From the NCBI GenBank assembly GCA_028873595.1, contig JAPPOV010000026.1, positions 124,001-188,000 on the forward strand: DNA of 64,000 nt, written 5' to 3'. The DNA comes from Gemmatimonadota bacterium (lineage in GTDB: Bacteria; Gemmatimonadota; Gemmatimonadetes; Longimicrobiales; Gaopeijiaceae). Both the position numbers and the translations under genes were made by a program. A model generated the notes under the pieces. That model saw only the letters and a program-made list of their open reading frames with translations. It did not search any database and was not told the origin of the DNA. Below, one piece after another: positions 7,174 to 16,192 of the stretch. Each line of letters opens with the position of its first letter. The first letter of the stretch is position 1.

Positions 7174-9000
7174 ATGCCGCTCTACCGGCGACTCCTCGTC
7201 TTCCTGCGCCCGCATTCGGGCGCCGTGGTACTCGCGGTGGTCGCCGCCGCGATCTACGCCGTATTCGACGCGATGACGTATGTCCTGCTCATCCCGTTCG
7301 TGCAGGCGCTCTTCGTGAGCGGTGGCGCACCAGCGGCGGCGAGTGGGTCCGTGATGCAGAGCTTCCTCGACGCGACCGTGTACACGTACGTCGACGTCGA
7401 GGGAGACCCGCTCGAGGCCATTGGGCGGATCATCATCCTGCTGATCGCCGTCTTCTTCGTGAAGAATGCCTTTGCCTTCACACGCGCATACCTGCTGGCG
7501 CGGGCCGAGCAGGGGGTGAACCGCGATCTCCGAGATGCCGTCTACGACCACCTGCTCGACCTCGATCTCGGGTTCTTCGGTCGGACGCGAATGGGGCAGA
7601 TCGTCAGTCGGCTGACCACCGAGATCGAGCAGTTGCGTATGCTGGTCACGCGGGAGATGTCGCGCCTGGTGTCGGCCGTCTTCGAGTTCGTCGTCGCGCT
7701 CGCCGCGATGCTGCTCATCTCATGGAAGCTGACACTGGCGGCGTTTGTCGTGATCCCGGCGGCGATGGGGATCTGGGGTCCGCTGGTGAACGTGCTGCGT
7801 CGGCGTGATCGACGTGTCCTGCATCTGGGCGGTGAAGTCAATGCGCACATCTTCGAGACCCTCGCCGGCATCCGTCTCGTGAAGTCTTCGTCGGCCGAGG
7901 TGCGGGAGCGCGAGCGCTTTCACGGGCTCACGGCCGAGTACTTCCGACAGTTCATGCGCGCCGAGGTCGGCCGGGCGATGGCGGTCCCGATGACCGAGAT
8001 GCTGGCGGCTGCGGGCACCATCGCGCTCTTGTGGTACGGAGCGCGCCTCGTGGTAGGGGCGGAGATCATCGGAGCGGAGTTCGTCGGATTCCTCGGCCTG
8101 TCGCTCAAGTTGTACGCGCCGGTGAAGAACGTGGCCAAGTTTCCCGCGATTGCGCAGCCTGGACTCGTCGCGGCCGAGCGCGTGTTCGAGTTCCTGGGTG
8201 CGGAGCCCGAGATCGTCGATAAGCCGGATGCGAAAGCGATCTCGACATTCGAGCAATCGATTGTGTACGACAATGTCACGTTCGCCTACCGAGACGACGA
8301 TCCGGTCCTGCGCGACGTCTCCTTCACAGTCCCTCGCGGGAGCGTGTTGGCCCTGGTGGGTCCGAGCGGCGCCGGTAAGAGCACGGTCGTGGACCTCCTG
8401 AGCCGCTTCTTCGATGTGACCTCTGGTTCCGTCTCGGTCGACGGAGTCGATGTCCGTGACCTGCGAGTCTCCGACCTCCGTTCGCTGATGGGGATTGTCT
8501 CGCAGGAGACCGTTCTCTTCCACGACTCGATCCGGGCGAACATCGCCTACGGTCGGCCCGAGGCGACCTCCGATCAGGTGGAAGAGGCCGCCCGCGCCGC
8601 GAACGCGCATGACTTCATCGAGCGGATGCCTCACGGGTACGAGACGATCATCGGAGAGCGAGGGGCCGAGCTGTCGGGGGGGCAGCGCCAGCGCATCGCG
8701 ATTGCACGTGCGATTCTGCGCGATCCCCCGATCCTGATTTTCGACGAGGCCACGAGCTCGCTCGACACGGAGTCGGAGCGCCTCATCCAGAACGCAATCG
8801 ATCGACTTCTCGAAGGCCGCACTGTGTTCGTCGTGGCGCATCGACTGTCGACGGTACAGCGAGCGGATCAGATCCTGGTCCTCGAGGGCGGCCGGGTCGT
8901 CGAGCAGGGCGATCATCAGACCCTGCTGGCGCAGAGCGGTCGGTACAAGCGCCTTCACGACCTCCAGTTCGATACGTCGCCGAGGCTCACGCGGACATAA
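7174..9000 (+). CDS. MsbA-like ABC exporter (fused permease and ATPase)
   Basis: This 608-residue half-transporter has six membrane helices in residues 1 to about 300 and a nucleotide-binding domain at about 340-600. Walker A GPSGAGKST is at 396-404, the LSGGQ signature at 500-504 and Walker B ILIFDE at 520-525, followed by the H-loop in VVAHRLSTV. It would work as a homodimer. The family includes MsbA, which flips lipid A across the inner membrane. That job is supported by the LpxL-type acyltransferase remnant directly downstream, but a general lipid or drug exporter is possible. It sits 12 bases after porX. Confidence 0.87.
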   Translation: MPLYRRLLVFLRPHSGAVVLAVVAAAIYAVFDAMTYVLLIPFVQALFVSGGAPAAASGSVMQSFLDATVYTYVDVEGDPLEAIGRIIILLIAVFFVKNAFAFTRAYLLARAEQGVNRDLRDAVYDHLLDLDLGFFGRTRMGQIVSRLTTEIEQLRMLVTREMSRLVSAVFEFVVALAAMLLISWKLTLAAFVVIPAAMGIWGPLVNVLRRRDRRVLHLGGEVNAHIFETLAGIRLVKSSSAEVRERERFHGLTAEYFRQFMRAEVGRAMAVPMTEMLAAAGTIALLWYGARLVVGAEIIGAEFVGFLGLSLKLYAPVKNVAKFPAIAQPGLVAAERVFEFLGAEPEIVDKPDAKAISTFEQSIVYDNVTFAYRDDDPVLRDVSFTVPRGSVLALVGPSGAGKSTVVDLLSRFFDVTSGSVSVDGVDVRDLRVSDLRSLMGIVSQETVLFHDSIRANIAYGRPEATSDQVEEAARAANAHDFIERMPHGYETIIGERGAELSGGQRQRIAIARAILRDPPILIFDEATSSLDTESERLIQNAIDRLLEGRTVFVVAHRLSTVQRADQILVLEGGRVVEQGDHQTLLAQSGRYKRLHDLQFDTSPRLTRT

Positions 9001-9011
9001 GCAAGTCCGCC

Positions 9012-9371
9012 GTGGTGGCCTCGGACCGGGGCGTCACGGCCGAGCGGCCACGCGTGTTCGTGATTCGACGACCGGGGTGGCACCAGCGGTACGTTCTCGA
9101 GGCCCACCGACTCGACCTGGAGCGAACGGGAGATCTCGAGGCCGATACCCGAGCGATGCTCACCGCCTACCATGCGATCCGCGAAGAGGCGATCATGTCT
9201 GCCCCGGATCAGTACTCCTGACAACACAGGCGCTGGAAGACGCGCCCGCCCGCACAGGACGCTGCGCCACGAGGAGGGAACCGAGGAACAGCCCTCGGGT
9301 CCGCCGGTTACAAGGCAGTACCAACTCGAAACGACATATCGGACCCAGGGCTACCCAGAGCCGAATCGTGA
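9012..9371 (+). pseudogene. Remnant of LpxL/HtrB-type lipid A acyltransferase with an in-frame TGA
   Basis: In the frame starting at the GTG at 9012, the translation matches only the C-terminal quarter of lipid A late acyltransferases: RPRVFVIRRPG, then GDLEADTRAMLTAYHAIREE, then APDQYS. At 9219-9221 a TGA sits exactly where the family has tryptophan. The following codons give QHRRWKTRP, the usual end motif, and the frame continues to a TGA at 9369-9371 that overlaps the GTG of the next gene. The catalytic HxxxxD region is absent because the MsbA-like gene occupies the upstream DNA. Either an internal deletion plus a nonsense mutation has killed the gene, or the assembly is wrong here. Confidence 0.75.
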
Positions 9372-10117
9372 TCTACGTCTGCATCCCCGCGCACAATGAA
9401 GCCGCGACGATCGGCGTCCTCCTCTGGAAGACGCGGAACGTCCTCGGCGAGTTCGGTCGTGACTACCGACTGGTCGTACATGACGACGCGTCGACGGACG
9501 AGACGGTAGAGGTGCTCCAGCGCTATCGCCGGTCACTTCCCCTCACCGTGCTTCGCTCAGAGGAGCAGATCGGGTATGGCGCCTCGGTCGAAAAGCTGCT
9601 TCGGCACGTACGGGACGACGCTCCGTACCCGAAGCGCGACTGCGCCGTGGTTCTTCAGGCGGACTTCACTGAACGCCCAGACGACATCGTCAGCGTCGTG
9701 AAGATCCTCGAGGGTGGAGCCGATATCGTGGCGGGTTCGATCGACGAAGAAGACGCGCGGGGCGTCAAAGGATACAAGGCCGTGCGCTGGGCATCGCGGA
9801 CCTTCCTGAGAACTCTGTTTGCGGATGCTCCGGTCTCCGATCCGTTGGCCGGTTTGCGCGCGTATCGGGTGATCGTATTGAAGAAGGCGTTGCGCGATCG
9901 CACGGAGAATGACCCTCTGATTTCGTCCGACGGATGGGCCGCGAACGTCGAGCTGCTGAGCCGACTCGCGCCGCACGCGCGACGGATCGCCGAGGTTCCT
10001 CTTCACCTGCGATACGATCTGCACGCGCGCCCGTCTCGGTTCCGTCCGTGGCGCACATTCCTGGGGCTGGTCCGGTTGCCCGGCTCGATGTGGTCCGCCG
10101 ATGTGGGGGCCGTATGA
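9368..10117 (+). CDS. Family 2 glycosyltransferase
   Basis: The 249-residue protein is a GT-A-fold glycosyltransferase without membrane helices. It opens with IYVCIPAHNEAATIG, has the nucleotide-binding DDAST (D39, D40) and the catalytic/metal D99 in VLQADF, and resembles DPM1-like and polysaccharide GT2 enzymes. No ATG is suitable; the GTG at 9368 sits exactly at the start of the conserved N-terminus and overlaps the stop of the acyltransferase remnant as GTGA. Its own stop overlaps the next ATG as ATGA, so the three frames were built as one translationally coupled operon. Donor and acceptor are unknown; an envelope lipid or LPS sugar is likely from context. Confidence 0.85.
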   Translation: MIYVCIPAHNEAATIGVLLWKTRNVLGEFGRDYRLVVHDDASTDETVEVLQRYRRSLPLTVLRSEEQIGYGASVEKLLRHVRDDAPYPKRDCAVVLQADFTERPDDIVSVVKILEGGADIVAGSIDEEDARGVKGYKAVRWASRTFLRTLFADAPVSDPLAGLRAYRVIVLKKALRDRTENDPLISSDGWAANVELLSRLAPHARRIAEVPLHLRYDLHARPSRFRPWRTFLGLVRLPGSMWSADVGAV

Positions 10118-11076
10118 CGATGCTTCGAATGCGTCATCTTCTTGGGGCCTGTGCCCTGGGATGTGCGTTTGCGGTGGTTCCATCTGTGGGTCTCACCGCG
10201 CAGGAGGAGCGCTCCGAGCGCGACATCCTCCTCGACTCCCTTCGGACGATCTACGACATCGAGGAAGGCGACGTCCCTGTCGTCCTGGAGGAGGGGGAGG
10301 TCCCCGTCGATCCCTTCGCGGCACCGGCGCCGTTCGGTCCAGGTGAGCACCTGGAGTACAAGGTGAAGGTCGGCATCTTCAACGCGGGTGATGGCTACAT
10401 GAGCGTGCTCGGAATCGACGAGCACGAAGGAAATCCCGTCTACCGCGTGAATCTGGGCATCGTGGGCGGCATCGGGCCTGCTCGGGTCAACGACATGTAT
10501 CACACCTGGTTCGACGTGACCACGCTGCAGACATGGCGGTACATCCGGGATATCGACGAGGTCGGATATCAGAGCTATCGGCACTGGGAGTTCTACCCGG
10601 ACATCATGCGGTGGGAGCGGATCGACTTCGATCGTGGTGGAGATCTCGGGTCCGCGCTCCCGCTCGATGAGATCTCCTTCATCTATTACATCCGCACGCT
10701 TCCGCTCGAGGTGGGGAAAACGTACACGCTGAATCGCTACTTCAAGGAAGATGGAAACCCCGTAAAGGTGACCGTTCTCCGAAGGGACCAGCGGGAGACC
10801 GAGGGTGTGCTCTACAACACCATCGTCGTGTCACCGGAAATTCAGAGTGACGGCTTGTTCGGCCAGGGCGGGAAAGGTGAGATCCACTTCACCGACGACG
10901 AGCGACGACTGCCCGTCTATGTGAAATCGGATATCCAGAATTTTCCCGGCTCGTTGACGCTTCATCTCAGACGCGCCACTCCGGGACATCCGCTCAATCC
11001 GGAATCGCGCGCCGAGGCGATGGCCGGTCGCGAGCAGCGGGCCCAGGCAGCCGCCGCCGATTCACTGCGGCGCTGA
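10114..11076 (+). CDS. DUF3108-type secreted protein
   Basis: The 320-residue protein has a signal peptide (MTMLRMRHLLGACALGCAFAVVP, cleavage near LTA-Q). A conserved beta-rich region from about 75 starts GEHLEYKVKVGIFNAGDGYM and is typical of DUF3108 proteins, periplasmic proteins of unknown biochemistry that are often encoded with envelope genes. The C-terminus is an alanine- and arginine-rich tail. The ATG overlaps the GT2 stop by four bases, which decides the start and implies coupling. The cysteine at residue 13 is not in a convincing lipobox. Confidence 0.75.
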   Translation: MTMLRMRHLLGACALGCAFAVVPSVGLTAQEERSERDILLDSLRTIYDIEEGDVPVVLEEGEVPVDPFAAPAPFGPGEHLEYKVKVGIFNAGDGYMSVLGIDEHEGNPVYRVNLGIVGGIGPARVNDMYHTWFDVTTLQTWRYIRDIDEVGYQSYRHWEFYPDIMRWERIDFDRGGDLGSALPLDEISFIYYIRTLPLEVGKTYTLNRYFKEDGNPVKVTVLRRDQRETEGVLYNTIVVSPEIQSDGLFGQGGKGEIHFTDDERRLPVYVKSDIQNFPGSLTLHLRRATPGHPLNPESRAEAMAGREQRAQAAAADSLRR

Positions 11077-11095
11077 CTCAGAAACACCGCACTCC

Positions 11096-11650
11096 ATGAG
11101 ATTGACGATGCGGCAGCTACGCCTGAAGACGGTGTGGTTGATCGTGATTCCTTTTTTCTGGTTTGCCGCTCCGACGCCGAACCTTCTCGCCGCTGGTTCG
11201 CTTCTGGCTGTATGCGGGCTGTGGATTCGGGGCTGGTCCGCGGGCACGATCCACAAGGATCAGGAGGTGGCCACGACGGGCCCCTACGCGTTTACACGAA
11301 ACCCGCTATACCTCGGCTCGTTCTTTATCGGGGCCGGGGTATCGTTGGCGGGCGGACACTGGGTGTGGCCGGCACTCTTTCTGACGTTCTACGCGTTGGT
11401 CTACTCCAGAGCCATGACGGGAGAGGTTCGTCACCTCACCGAGCTCTTCCCCGAGGCGTACGGCGAATATGCTGCGAACGTTCCGTTCTTTGTGCCCCGG
11501 CGCACACCTTGGCGAGGTAGCTCGGCCGGTGGTGAGGCACGGGAGGGCTTCCGCTGGGCGCAGTACAGGCGGAACAAGGAGTGGGAGGCGTCCGTCGGAG
11601 TGTTGGCGACCTTTGTGGCACTCGGAGCGAAGGTCGTTTTCGGCGCCTAG
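11096..11650 (+). CDS. ICMT/PEMT-like membrane methyltransferase
   Basis: This 184-residue integral membrane protein has several hydrophobic segments and the isoprenylcysteine carboxyl methyltransferase-like motif VATTGPYAFTRNPLYLGSF, with GPY at 62-64 and RNP at 68-70. A later EVRHLTELFPEAYGEYAANVP segment is the conserved glutamate-containing part. Family members methylate lipids or small hydrophobic acceptors with S-adenosylmethionine. Bacterial substrates are mostly unknown. It lies 19 bases after the DUF3108 gene and ends the plus-strand operon. An internal ATG at 11108 is an alternative start. Confidence 0.8.
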   Translation: MRLTMRQLRLKTVWLIVIPFFWFAAPTPNLLAAGSLLAVCGLWIRGWSAGTIHKDQEVATTGPYAFTRNPLYLGSFFIGAGVSLAGGHWVWPALFLTFYALVYSRAMTGEVRHLTELFPEAYGEYAANVPFFVPRRTPWRGSSAGGEAREGFRWAQYRRNKEWEASVGVLATFVALGAKVVFGA

Positions 11651-11760
11651 CTGCATGGAGCTGGCCCTACACGCCGGCTCGCGGCTGCGGTCGGCGGGTG
11701 GCATTGCCGGCGTGCGACTCCGGGCGTCGTAGGTGTGCTCTTCCGGATCAAGCTCCTGGA

Positions 11761-12873
11761 TCAGAGCGTCACGTAACGCTCCATTGCGAGCGCGACCTTC
11801 TCCAGGACGTCATCCACTCCGATCCGGCTCATGCCGCTGCGGTAGGCCGGCATGATGGGGTACTCCTCGCCGGGATATTCGGCGTATCCGTCTACAACGA
11901 GGTCCTCGTATGCTTGCCACGGCCCGGATCGCTTCGGATTCGTGTATCCGAAAAGGGACACACACGGCGTACCGAGGGCCCGAGCGATGTGAAGTGGGCC
12001 GGTGTCCGGAGAGATGACGAGTGCGGATCCAGCCACGATCCACATCAGGCGTCGGAGGTCGTCTCCCAGTTCGTCGATCACGTGAGCCGCGGTCTCCTCG
12101 AGGATCTCGTCGGCGATGGCACGCTCGACCGGAGATGGCCCACCTACGATGACCGGTTGGAGACCGTGCTCGCGCTCGATCGCCTCCAGCACGCGGGCAT
12201 ATCCTTTCGCATTCCAGTTCTTTTCGAGCTTGCTCGTGCCCACGACGACCGCGCACACCGGCCTCTCCAGCTGGTCGAAGTACTCGGTCTGGAGTCGGCG
12301 CTCATCGTCCGAGAATGTGAGACCCCAGTCCGCCGGGTGCGGGTCGACTCCCAGATAATCGAGAAACTCGAGGTACTGGTCCTGCACGTGTCGTTGCCCG
12401 CGCGCCGGGATGCGTTCGTTCGTGAACAGCCATTGAGCGTCGCGAGCACGCATTCGATCGAAGCCGAGTTTGACACGGGCTGGCGTCAACGCGGTAATCA
12501 GGCCGGCCTTGAAGTACACCTGCAGACCGATCAACAGGTCAAACTGCCGGCCGCGCATCTCCCGCATGAGCTCCCGGAAGCCGACCCACGCCCGAAGGCC
12601 GCGTCTTCGCCGGAATATGATGAAATCGTCGATCGCCGGGTGATCCCGGACCATGAGCCACGGTACCGGCTGGATGACCCAGGTGATGCGTGTTTTCGGC
12701 CACGCCCGCTTCAGCGCGGTCGCCACCGGCAAGACGTGGACCGCGTCGCCGATGGCGGAAAGCATCACGATGCAGATCTCTTTCGGAGGCTGGCCCTGCC
12801 AGCCGTGGCCGGGGACAATGTGTCCCGGCGCCGGGTTCCTTTCGGGGTGAGCCCCCTCAGCCCAGACGCTCAC
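11761..12873 (-). CDS. Family 9 glycosyltransferase (LPS heptosyltransferase-like)
   Basis: The 370-residue protein matches GT9 ADP-heptose:LPS heptosyltransferases: an N-terminal ICIVMLSAIGDAVHVLPVA motif, a central VVVGTSKLEKNWNAKGYA segment and the C-terminal donor-site pattern SPDTGPLHIARALGTPCVSLFG. It would add a core sugar to lipid A-Kdo on the cytoplasmic side. The first 30 residues before the motif are longer than usual. The GTG start at 12873 overlaps the stop of the kinase gene as GTGA, so both are translated together, consistent with a core-LPS unit. Confidence 0.88.
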   Translation of the reverse strand: MSVWAEGAHPERNPAPGHIVPGHGWQGQPPKEICIVMLSAIGDAVHVLPVATALKRAWPKTRITWVIQPVPWLMVRDHPAIDDFIIFRRRRGLRAWVGFRELMREMRGRQFDLLIGLQVYFKAGLITALTPARVKLGFDRMRARDAQWLFTNERIPARGQRHVQDQYLEFLDYLGVDPHPADWGLTFSDDERRLQTEYFDQLERPVCAVVVGTSKLEKNWNAKGYARVLEAIEREHGLQPVIVGGPSPVERAIADEILEETAAHVIDELGDDLRRLMWIVAGSALVISPDTGPLHIARALGTPCVSLFGYTNPKRSGPWQAYEDLVVDGYAEYPGEEYPIMPAYRSGMSRIGVDDVLEKVALAMERYVTL

Positions 12874-13643
12874 AGCTGTGTTCTCCGGGTAGCGAGGGCA
12901 CCGAGGAGTTCCCGGTCGCCGAGATGTTCACCGGTGGGTGTTCCGTTCTTGGCGATCGACCGCACGAGCCGTAGCTCCATGCGCTCGGCTGCGCGGCTCG
13001 AGGGGCCGGGTAGCACGCGCGCTCGATCGAGGTCCACGACCCAGGCCGGCTCTTCGTGATCGTCCGACAGGAGGATGTTCCTCGCGTTGAGATCGACGTG
13101 GTACACGCCCGCCTCACCCAGCGAGCGGATCAGGTCGCCTGCGCGGGCCATGCACAGCAGCCACGCTCGGGTGCCATCATGCTCGTGGAGCAGGTCGGCC
13201 AGCGTACGCACCTCCGGCACGACTTCCGTCACCAGATCACAGCGGTACGAGGCCTTGTGGATGTACGTGGCTCCGGCGATGGGAGCAGGTGTCCGCACCC
13301 CTCGCGCCCGGCTCGCCTCGATCGCGGCGATCTCCCGGAACGGTCTCGGCGTCCCGCCGCGCATGTACCGATCCTCCATGTGCATCGCCATGGCCCCGCC
13401 TCGGCGGTAGTGCCGTACCGCCCACCGGGAGCGACGTTCGGGTCCGAATAGAGGTGCAGGGACGGAGTGCACGAGGCCCCGACCCTGATAGTCGATTCGG
13501 TCCTTCTGCTCCGATGCCCAGCGATGGAGGGTGTTCTCCTTGAGGATCTCTTCCGCCCATTCGAGCGCCTCGCTCCACGCGAGTACCTCACCACCTGCAT
13601 GACGGTGACGCAGGTATCCCCGGGGGAGGGGCGGAGAAGCCAT
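12870..13643 (-). CDS. Kdo/lipopolysaccharide kinase-like protein (WaaP/KdkA fold)
   Basis: This 257-residue protein has an atypical protein-kinase fold related to 3-deoxy-D-manno-octulosonic acid kinase and WaaP. The catalytic loop is YHVDLNARNILL (H182, D184, N189), followed by the metal-binding WVVDLDRAR (D204). It would phosphorylate Kdo or a core heptose of LPS. An in-frame TTG farther upstream would overlap the preceding gene, so the ATG at 13643, 19 bases after that gene's stop, is chosen. It is coupled to the GT9 gene. Confidence 0.83.
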   Translation of the reverse strand: MASPPLPRGYLRHRHAGGEVLAWSEALEWAEEILKENTLHRWASEQKDRIDYQGRGLVHSVPAPLFGPERRSRWAVRHYRRGGAMAMHMEDRYMRGGTPRPFREIAAIEASRARGVRTPAPIAGATYIHKASYRCDLVTEVVPEVRTLADLLHEHDGTRAWLLCMARAGDLIRSLGEAGVYHVDLNARNILLSDDHEEPAWVVDLDRARVLPGPSSRAAERMELRLVRSIAKNGTPTGEHLGDRELLGALATRRTQL

Positions 13644-13662
13644 CGAGGTCGCGGCCGAGCCG

Positions 13663-14079
13663 TCAGGCGTCGGGCTGAGCCTCCGGGACCTCAACCAGGT
13701 ACACGCCGGGACCGTCGATCGTCTTTCCCTTGGCCTTGATGCGGAAGGTGTACTGTCCCGCGTGAGGGAACAGGACTTCGTGCATGGGCACCACCACGGG
13801 CGTCTTTGCTGGTGCTTCGAACTCCGTCGGCTTTCGCACTTCGGTCTCTACGTCGAGGACGCGTTCGGAAAACGGCTCGGTCTCGTGGTCGAGCGTGACC
13901 TGGAAGCGATATCGCCCGAAGTCCTCGCGATCCCACTCGATCACGATGACCAGCACCATGTGGTCCTGGAGAGCGGGGAAGCCGGGGGCCGGGAGTGAGT
14001 GGAAGATGCCGTGGACGTCCAGGCGTCCGTCCGGCCTCGGCTGCGCGTCTTCGCAGATTGCCGAGAATCGAAGCTGCAT
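13663..14079 (-). CDS. Small conserved protein, DUF6941-like
   Basis: The 138-residue protein has no signal peptide or membrane segment. It looks like a single beta-sandwich: MQLRFSAICEDAQPRPDGRLDVHGIF at the N-terminus and HAGQYTFRIKAKG near the end. It resembles small proteins grouped as DUF6941, for which no function is known. It lies between hyuB (15 bases) and the Kdo kinase gene (19 bases) on the same strand, so it is probably cotranscribed with them, though the functional link is unclear. Confidence 0.6.
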   Translation of the reverse strand: MQLRFSAICEDAQPRPDGRLDVHGIFHSLPAPGFPALQDHMVLVIVIEWDREDFGRYRFQVTLDHETEPFSERVLDVETEVRKPTEFEAPAKTPVVVPMHEVLFPHAGQYTFRIKAKGKTIDGPGVYLVEVPEAQPDA

Positions 14080-14094
14080 GAGGATCTCTCGTCG

Positions 14095-15690
14095 TTAGTC
14101 TCTGGCGTGGCCCCAGCCACCGCCGCCGGGTGAGCGGATGCTCACGATGTCGCCGGCTTGCACCCAGAAGGTGTCCTTACCGCGTAGTTTCCGCTCCTCC
14201 CCGTCCCGAATGAGTACGTTCTCGCCAGGCGCACCGTCTTCTCCTCCTTGAGCGCCAGCCGGTCCGTGCTCCCGACGCTCACACAGCAGAGCGACGCGCG
14301 CAGGTCCCATGACCTGCACATCGCGCCGCAGGCCGTCGCCTCCACGGTATGCTCCGCCGCCGCCCGATCCGCGGCGAATGCCGTACTGTGTGATGCGGAA
14401 TGGGTACGCGTGCTCGAGGGCCTCCACCGGTGTGTTCAGCGAGTTCGACATGTGTACGTGGACACCGCTCAGACCGTCGCCCGTGGGTCCGGCACCCATG
14501 CCGCCACCGACCGTCTCGTAATAAGCGAAAGGCTCTCCGGTCCGGGGATCGGTGCCGCCGACGGTGGTGTTGTTCATGGTACCCTGCGAGAGTGCGGGCA
14601 TCAGTTCTGGGAGCGCGGAGGCGAAGGCGCGGAAGAGGACGTCGGTGATGCGCTGGCTCGTTTCTACGTTCCCAGCCGCGACGGAGGAAGGTGGTGACGC
14701 ATTCACGACGCTTCTCTCGGGCAGATCGAGTGTGACCGCAGACATGGAACCACCACCCGCTGGAAGGGGCTCTCCGAGCAGCGCTTCTACGACGCAACGC
14801 ACGACGTAGCGGGTTGCCGACGATGTGATCGCGGCCACTGCGTTCACTCCTCCCGGGACCTGCGGGGACGTCCCCACGAAATCGATCCGGAGCCGAGTGT
14901 CATTCAGTTCGAGGCGTGCCTTGATGGGGATGGGTCCGGAACCGAAACCGTCGTCTTCCAGGATGTCTTCCCCGAGGTATATCCCATCCGGGATCTGAGC
15001 CAACCCTGCCTCCACGAGTCGGTCGGCGTATGAGATGAGTGCGTCCATGGCGGCAAGCGTTGCACCGATGCCTCGACGCTCCGCGATCTCCAGCAGCCGG
15101 GTCGCCCCGGTGTGGAGGGCGGCGATCTGCGCGTCGAGATCCCCCGCGCGTTCGACCGGTGTCCTGACGTTGGCCAGCAGCAATGCCCATACCTCGTCAT
15201 TCCGGACACCGTCCCGGTAGAGCCGGATGGGTGGTATGCGGACACCCTCCTCGAAGATCTCTCTTGCCAGTGGCATCGAGCCTGGCGTTGATCCACCTAC
15301 GTCCGAGTGATGTGCCCGCGAGGCGACGTATCCCATCAAGCTTCCGTCAGGCGCGTGGACAGCCGAGATCAGGGTGATGTCGGGCAGGTGGGTCCCGCCA
15401 CGAAACGGATCGTTCAGGCAGATGATGTCGCCGGGCGCGATTGTTGTCAGTTCGTCGAGTGCTGCAGTCACGCTCATGGGCATGGCGCCGAGGTGCACCG
15501 GCATGTGGTCGCCCAGCGAAACAGCTTCTCCTGACGGATTGAAGAGGGCGCAGGAATAGTCGCGACGCTCTTTGATGTTCGGAGAGAACGACGCCCGTTT
15601 CAGGGCTGCGCCCATCTCTTCCGCCAATGCGGTAAAGAGGTGACGAAACACCTCCAATTCGACCGCGTCAGGACCGCCGCTATGGTTCAC
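14095..15690 (-). CDS. HyuB-type hydantoinase/oxoprolinase subunit
   Basis: The 531-residue protein matches hydantoinase B/acetone-carboxylase-alpha-like proteins: AEEMGAALKRASFSPNIKERRDYS near the N-terminus, DHMPVHLGAMP, LNDPFRGGTHLPDIT, and a C-terminal glycine-rich SPGGGGWG. With HyuA it opens hydantoins or 5-oxoproline using ATP. No hyuA gene lies on either side, which is unusual because the subunits are usually adjacent or fused. The GTG at 15690 is preceded by a GGAG. Length fits the family. Confidence 0.85.
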   Translation of the reverse strand: MNHSGGPDAVELEVFRHLFTALAEEMGAALKRASFSPNIKERRDYSCALFNPSGEAVSLGDHMPVHLGAMPMSVTAALDELTTIAPGDIICLNDPFRGGTHLPDITLISAVHAPDGSLMGYVASRAHHSDVGGSTPGSMPLAREIFEEGVRIPPIRLYRDGVRNDEVWALLLANVRTPVERAGDLDAQIAALHTGATRLLEIAERRGIGATLAAMDALISYADRLVEAGLAQIPDGIYLGEDILEDDGFGSGPIPIKARLELNDTRLRIDFVGTSPQVPGGVNAVAAITSSATRYVVRCVVEALLGEPLPAGGGSMSAVTLDLPERSVVNASPPSSVAAGNVETSQRITDVLFRAFASALPELMPALSQGTMNNTTVGGTDPRTGEPFAYYETVGGGMGAGPTGDGLSGVHVHMSNSLNTPVEALEHAYPFRITQYGIRRGSGGGGAYRGGDGLRRDVQVMGPARVALLCERREHGPAGAQGGEDGAPGENVLIRDGEERKLRGKDTFWVQAGDIVSIRSPGGGGWGHARD

Positions 15691-15793
15691 CCGGGCTCCG
15701 CTTCATCTGAGAACCGATCACGATTACCTTCCACGGCTGAAGCTAAGGCGTTGAAGCAGCGCGCTGAAGGCAATACCCCCTGAGGAGGATCAA

Positions 15794-16048
15794 TTGTCGC
15801 ACGAGAAGCTACTGGAGCGTGCACGTGACGAGCTGTTCAGTCATGTACATCGCTGCGGCGTCCTGCAGGCTGCTGAGGAAGATCAGAAGCACTGGATGGA
15901 CGAGACGATCGACTACATCGGGGAGCGCTATCCCGATTTGACGGATGGTGACCTCCGGGGTCTCCATGATGTCGGCATCCGTTTCTGCAAGCCTGCGATC
16001 GGGCACGGCGAAGCCACCTCCCGCATGGTTGAAGAAGCCGTCACCTGA
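15794..16048 (+). CDS. Small hypothetical acidic helical protein
   Basis: I do not recognise this 84-residue soluble protein. It is mostly helical, rich in acidic and histidine residues, with two cysteines (in HRCGVLQAAEED and IRFCKPAIGHG). It has no signal peptide. The start is a TTG at 15794, supported by a very strong GAGGAGG ribosome site at 15782-15788. It is followed by a GC-rich hairpin, which suggests a single-gene transcript divergent from hyuB. Confidence 0.6.
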   Translation: MSHEKLLERARDELFSHVHRCGVLQAAEEDQKHWMDETIDYIGERYPDLTDGDLRGLHDVGIRFCKPAIGHGEATSRMVEEAVT

Positions 16049-16080
16049 CGCGGTTTCTCGTACTGCCACGTCTAATGGTT

Positions 16081-16113
16081 GGAGGGCCGGAGGGGATGAC
16101 GCTCCGGCCCTCC
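16081..16113 (+). terminator. Strong GC-rich hairpin after the 84-residue protein gene
   Basis: A perfect 12-pair stem (GGAGGGCCGGAG with CTCCGGCCCTCC) closes a 9-base loop 33 bases after the stop. It lacks a T-tract, so it is a terminator-like or stabilising hairpin rather than a textbook terminator. Confidence 0.6.
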
Positions 16114-16158
16114 CCACGTGGTTCATCCAACCCGGGATCGGCTCTACGGGCGTTTCGG

Positions 16159-16186
16159 TTGACGCACTGCGGAGATTGGGTATAAT
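16159..16186 (+). promoter_or_regulatory. Near-consensus sigma-70 promoter
   Basis: TTGACG at 16159-16164 and a perfect TATAAT at 16181-16186 are separated by 16 bases. Transcription would start near 16193, giving an untranslated leader of about 85 bases for the zinc-ribbon gene. Confidence 0.7.
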
Positions 16187-16192
16187 TCCGCC

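Noticed and set aside
11581-13059. 492-codon plus-strand frame opposite the GT9 and Kdo-kinase genes
   Set aside because: The opposite-strand genes are coupled and carry family motifs; this frame has none.
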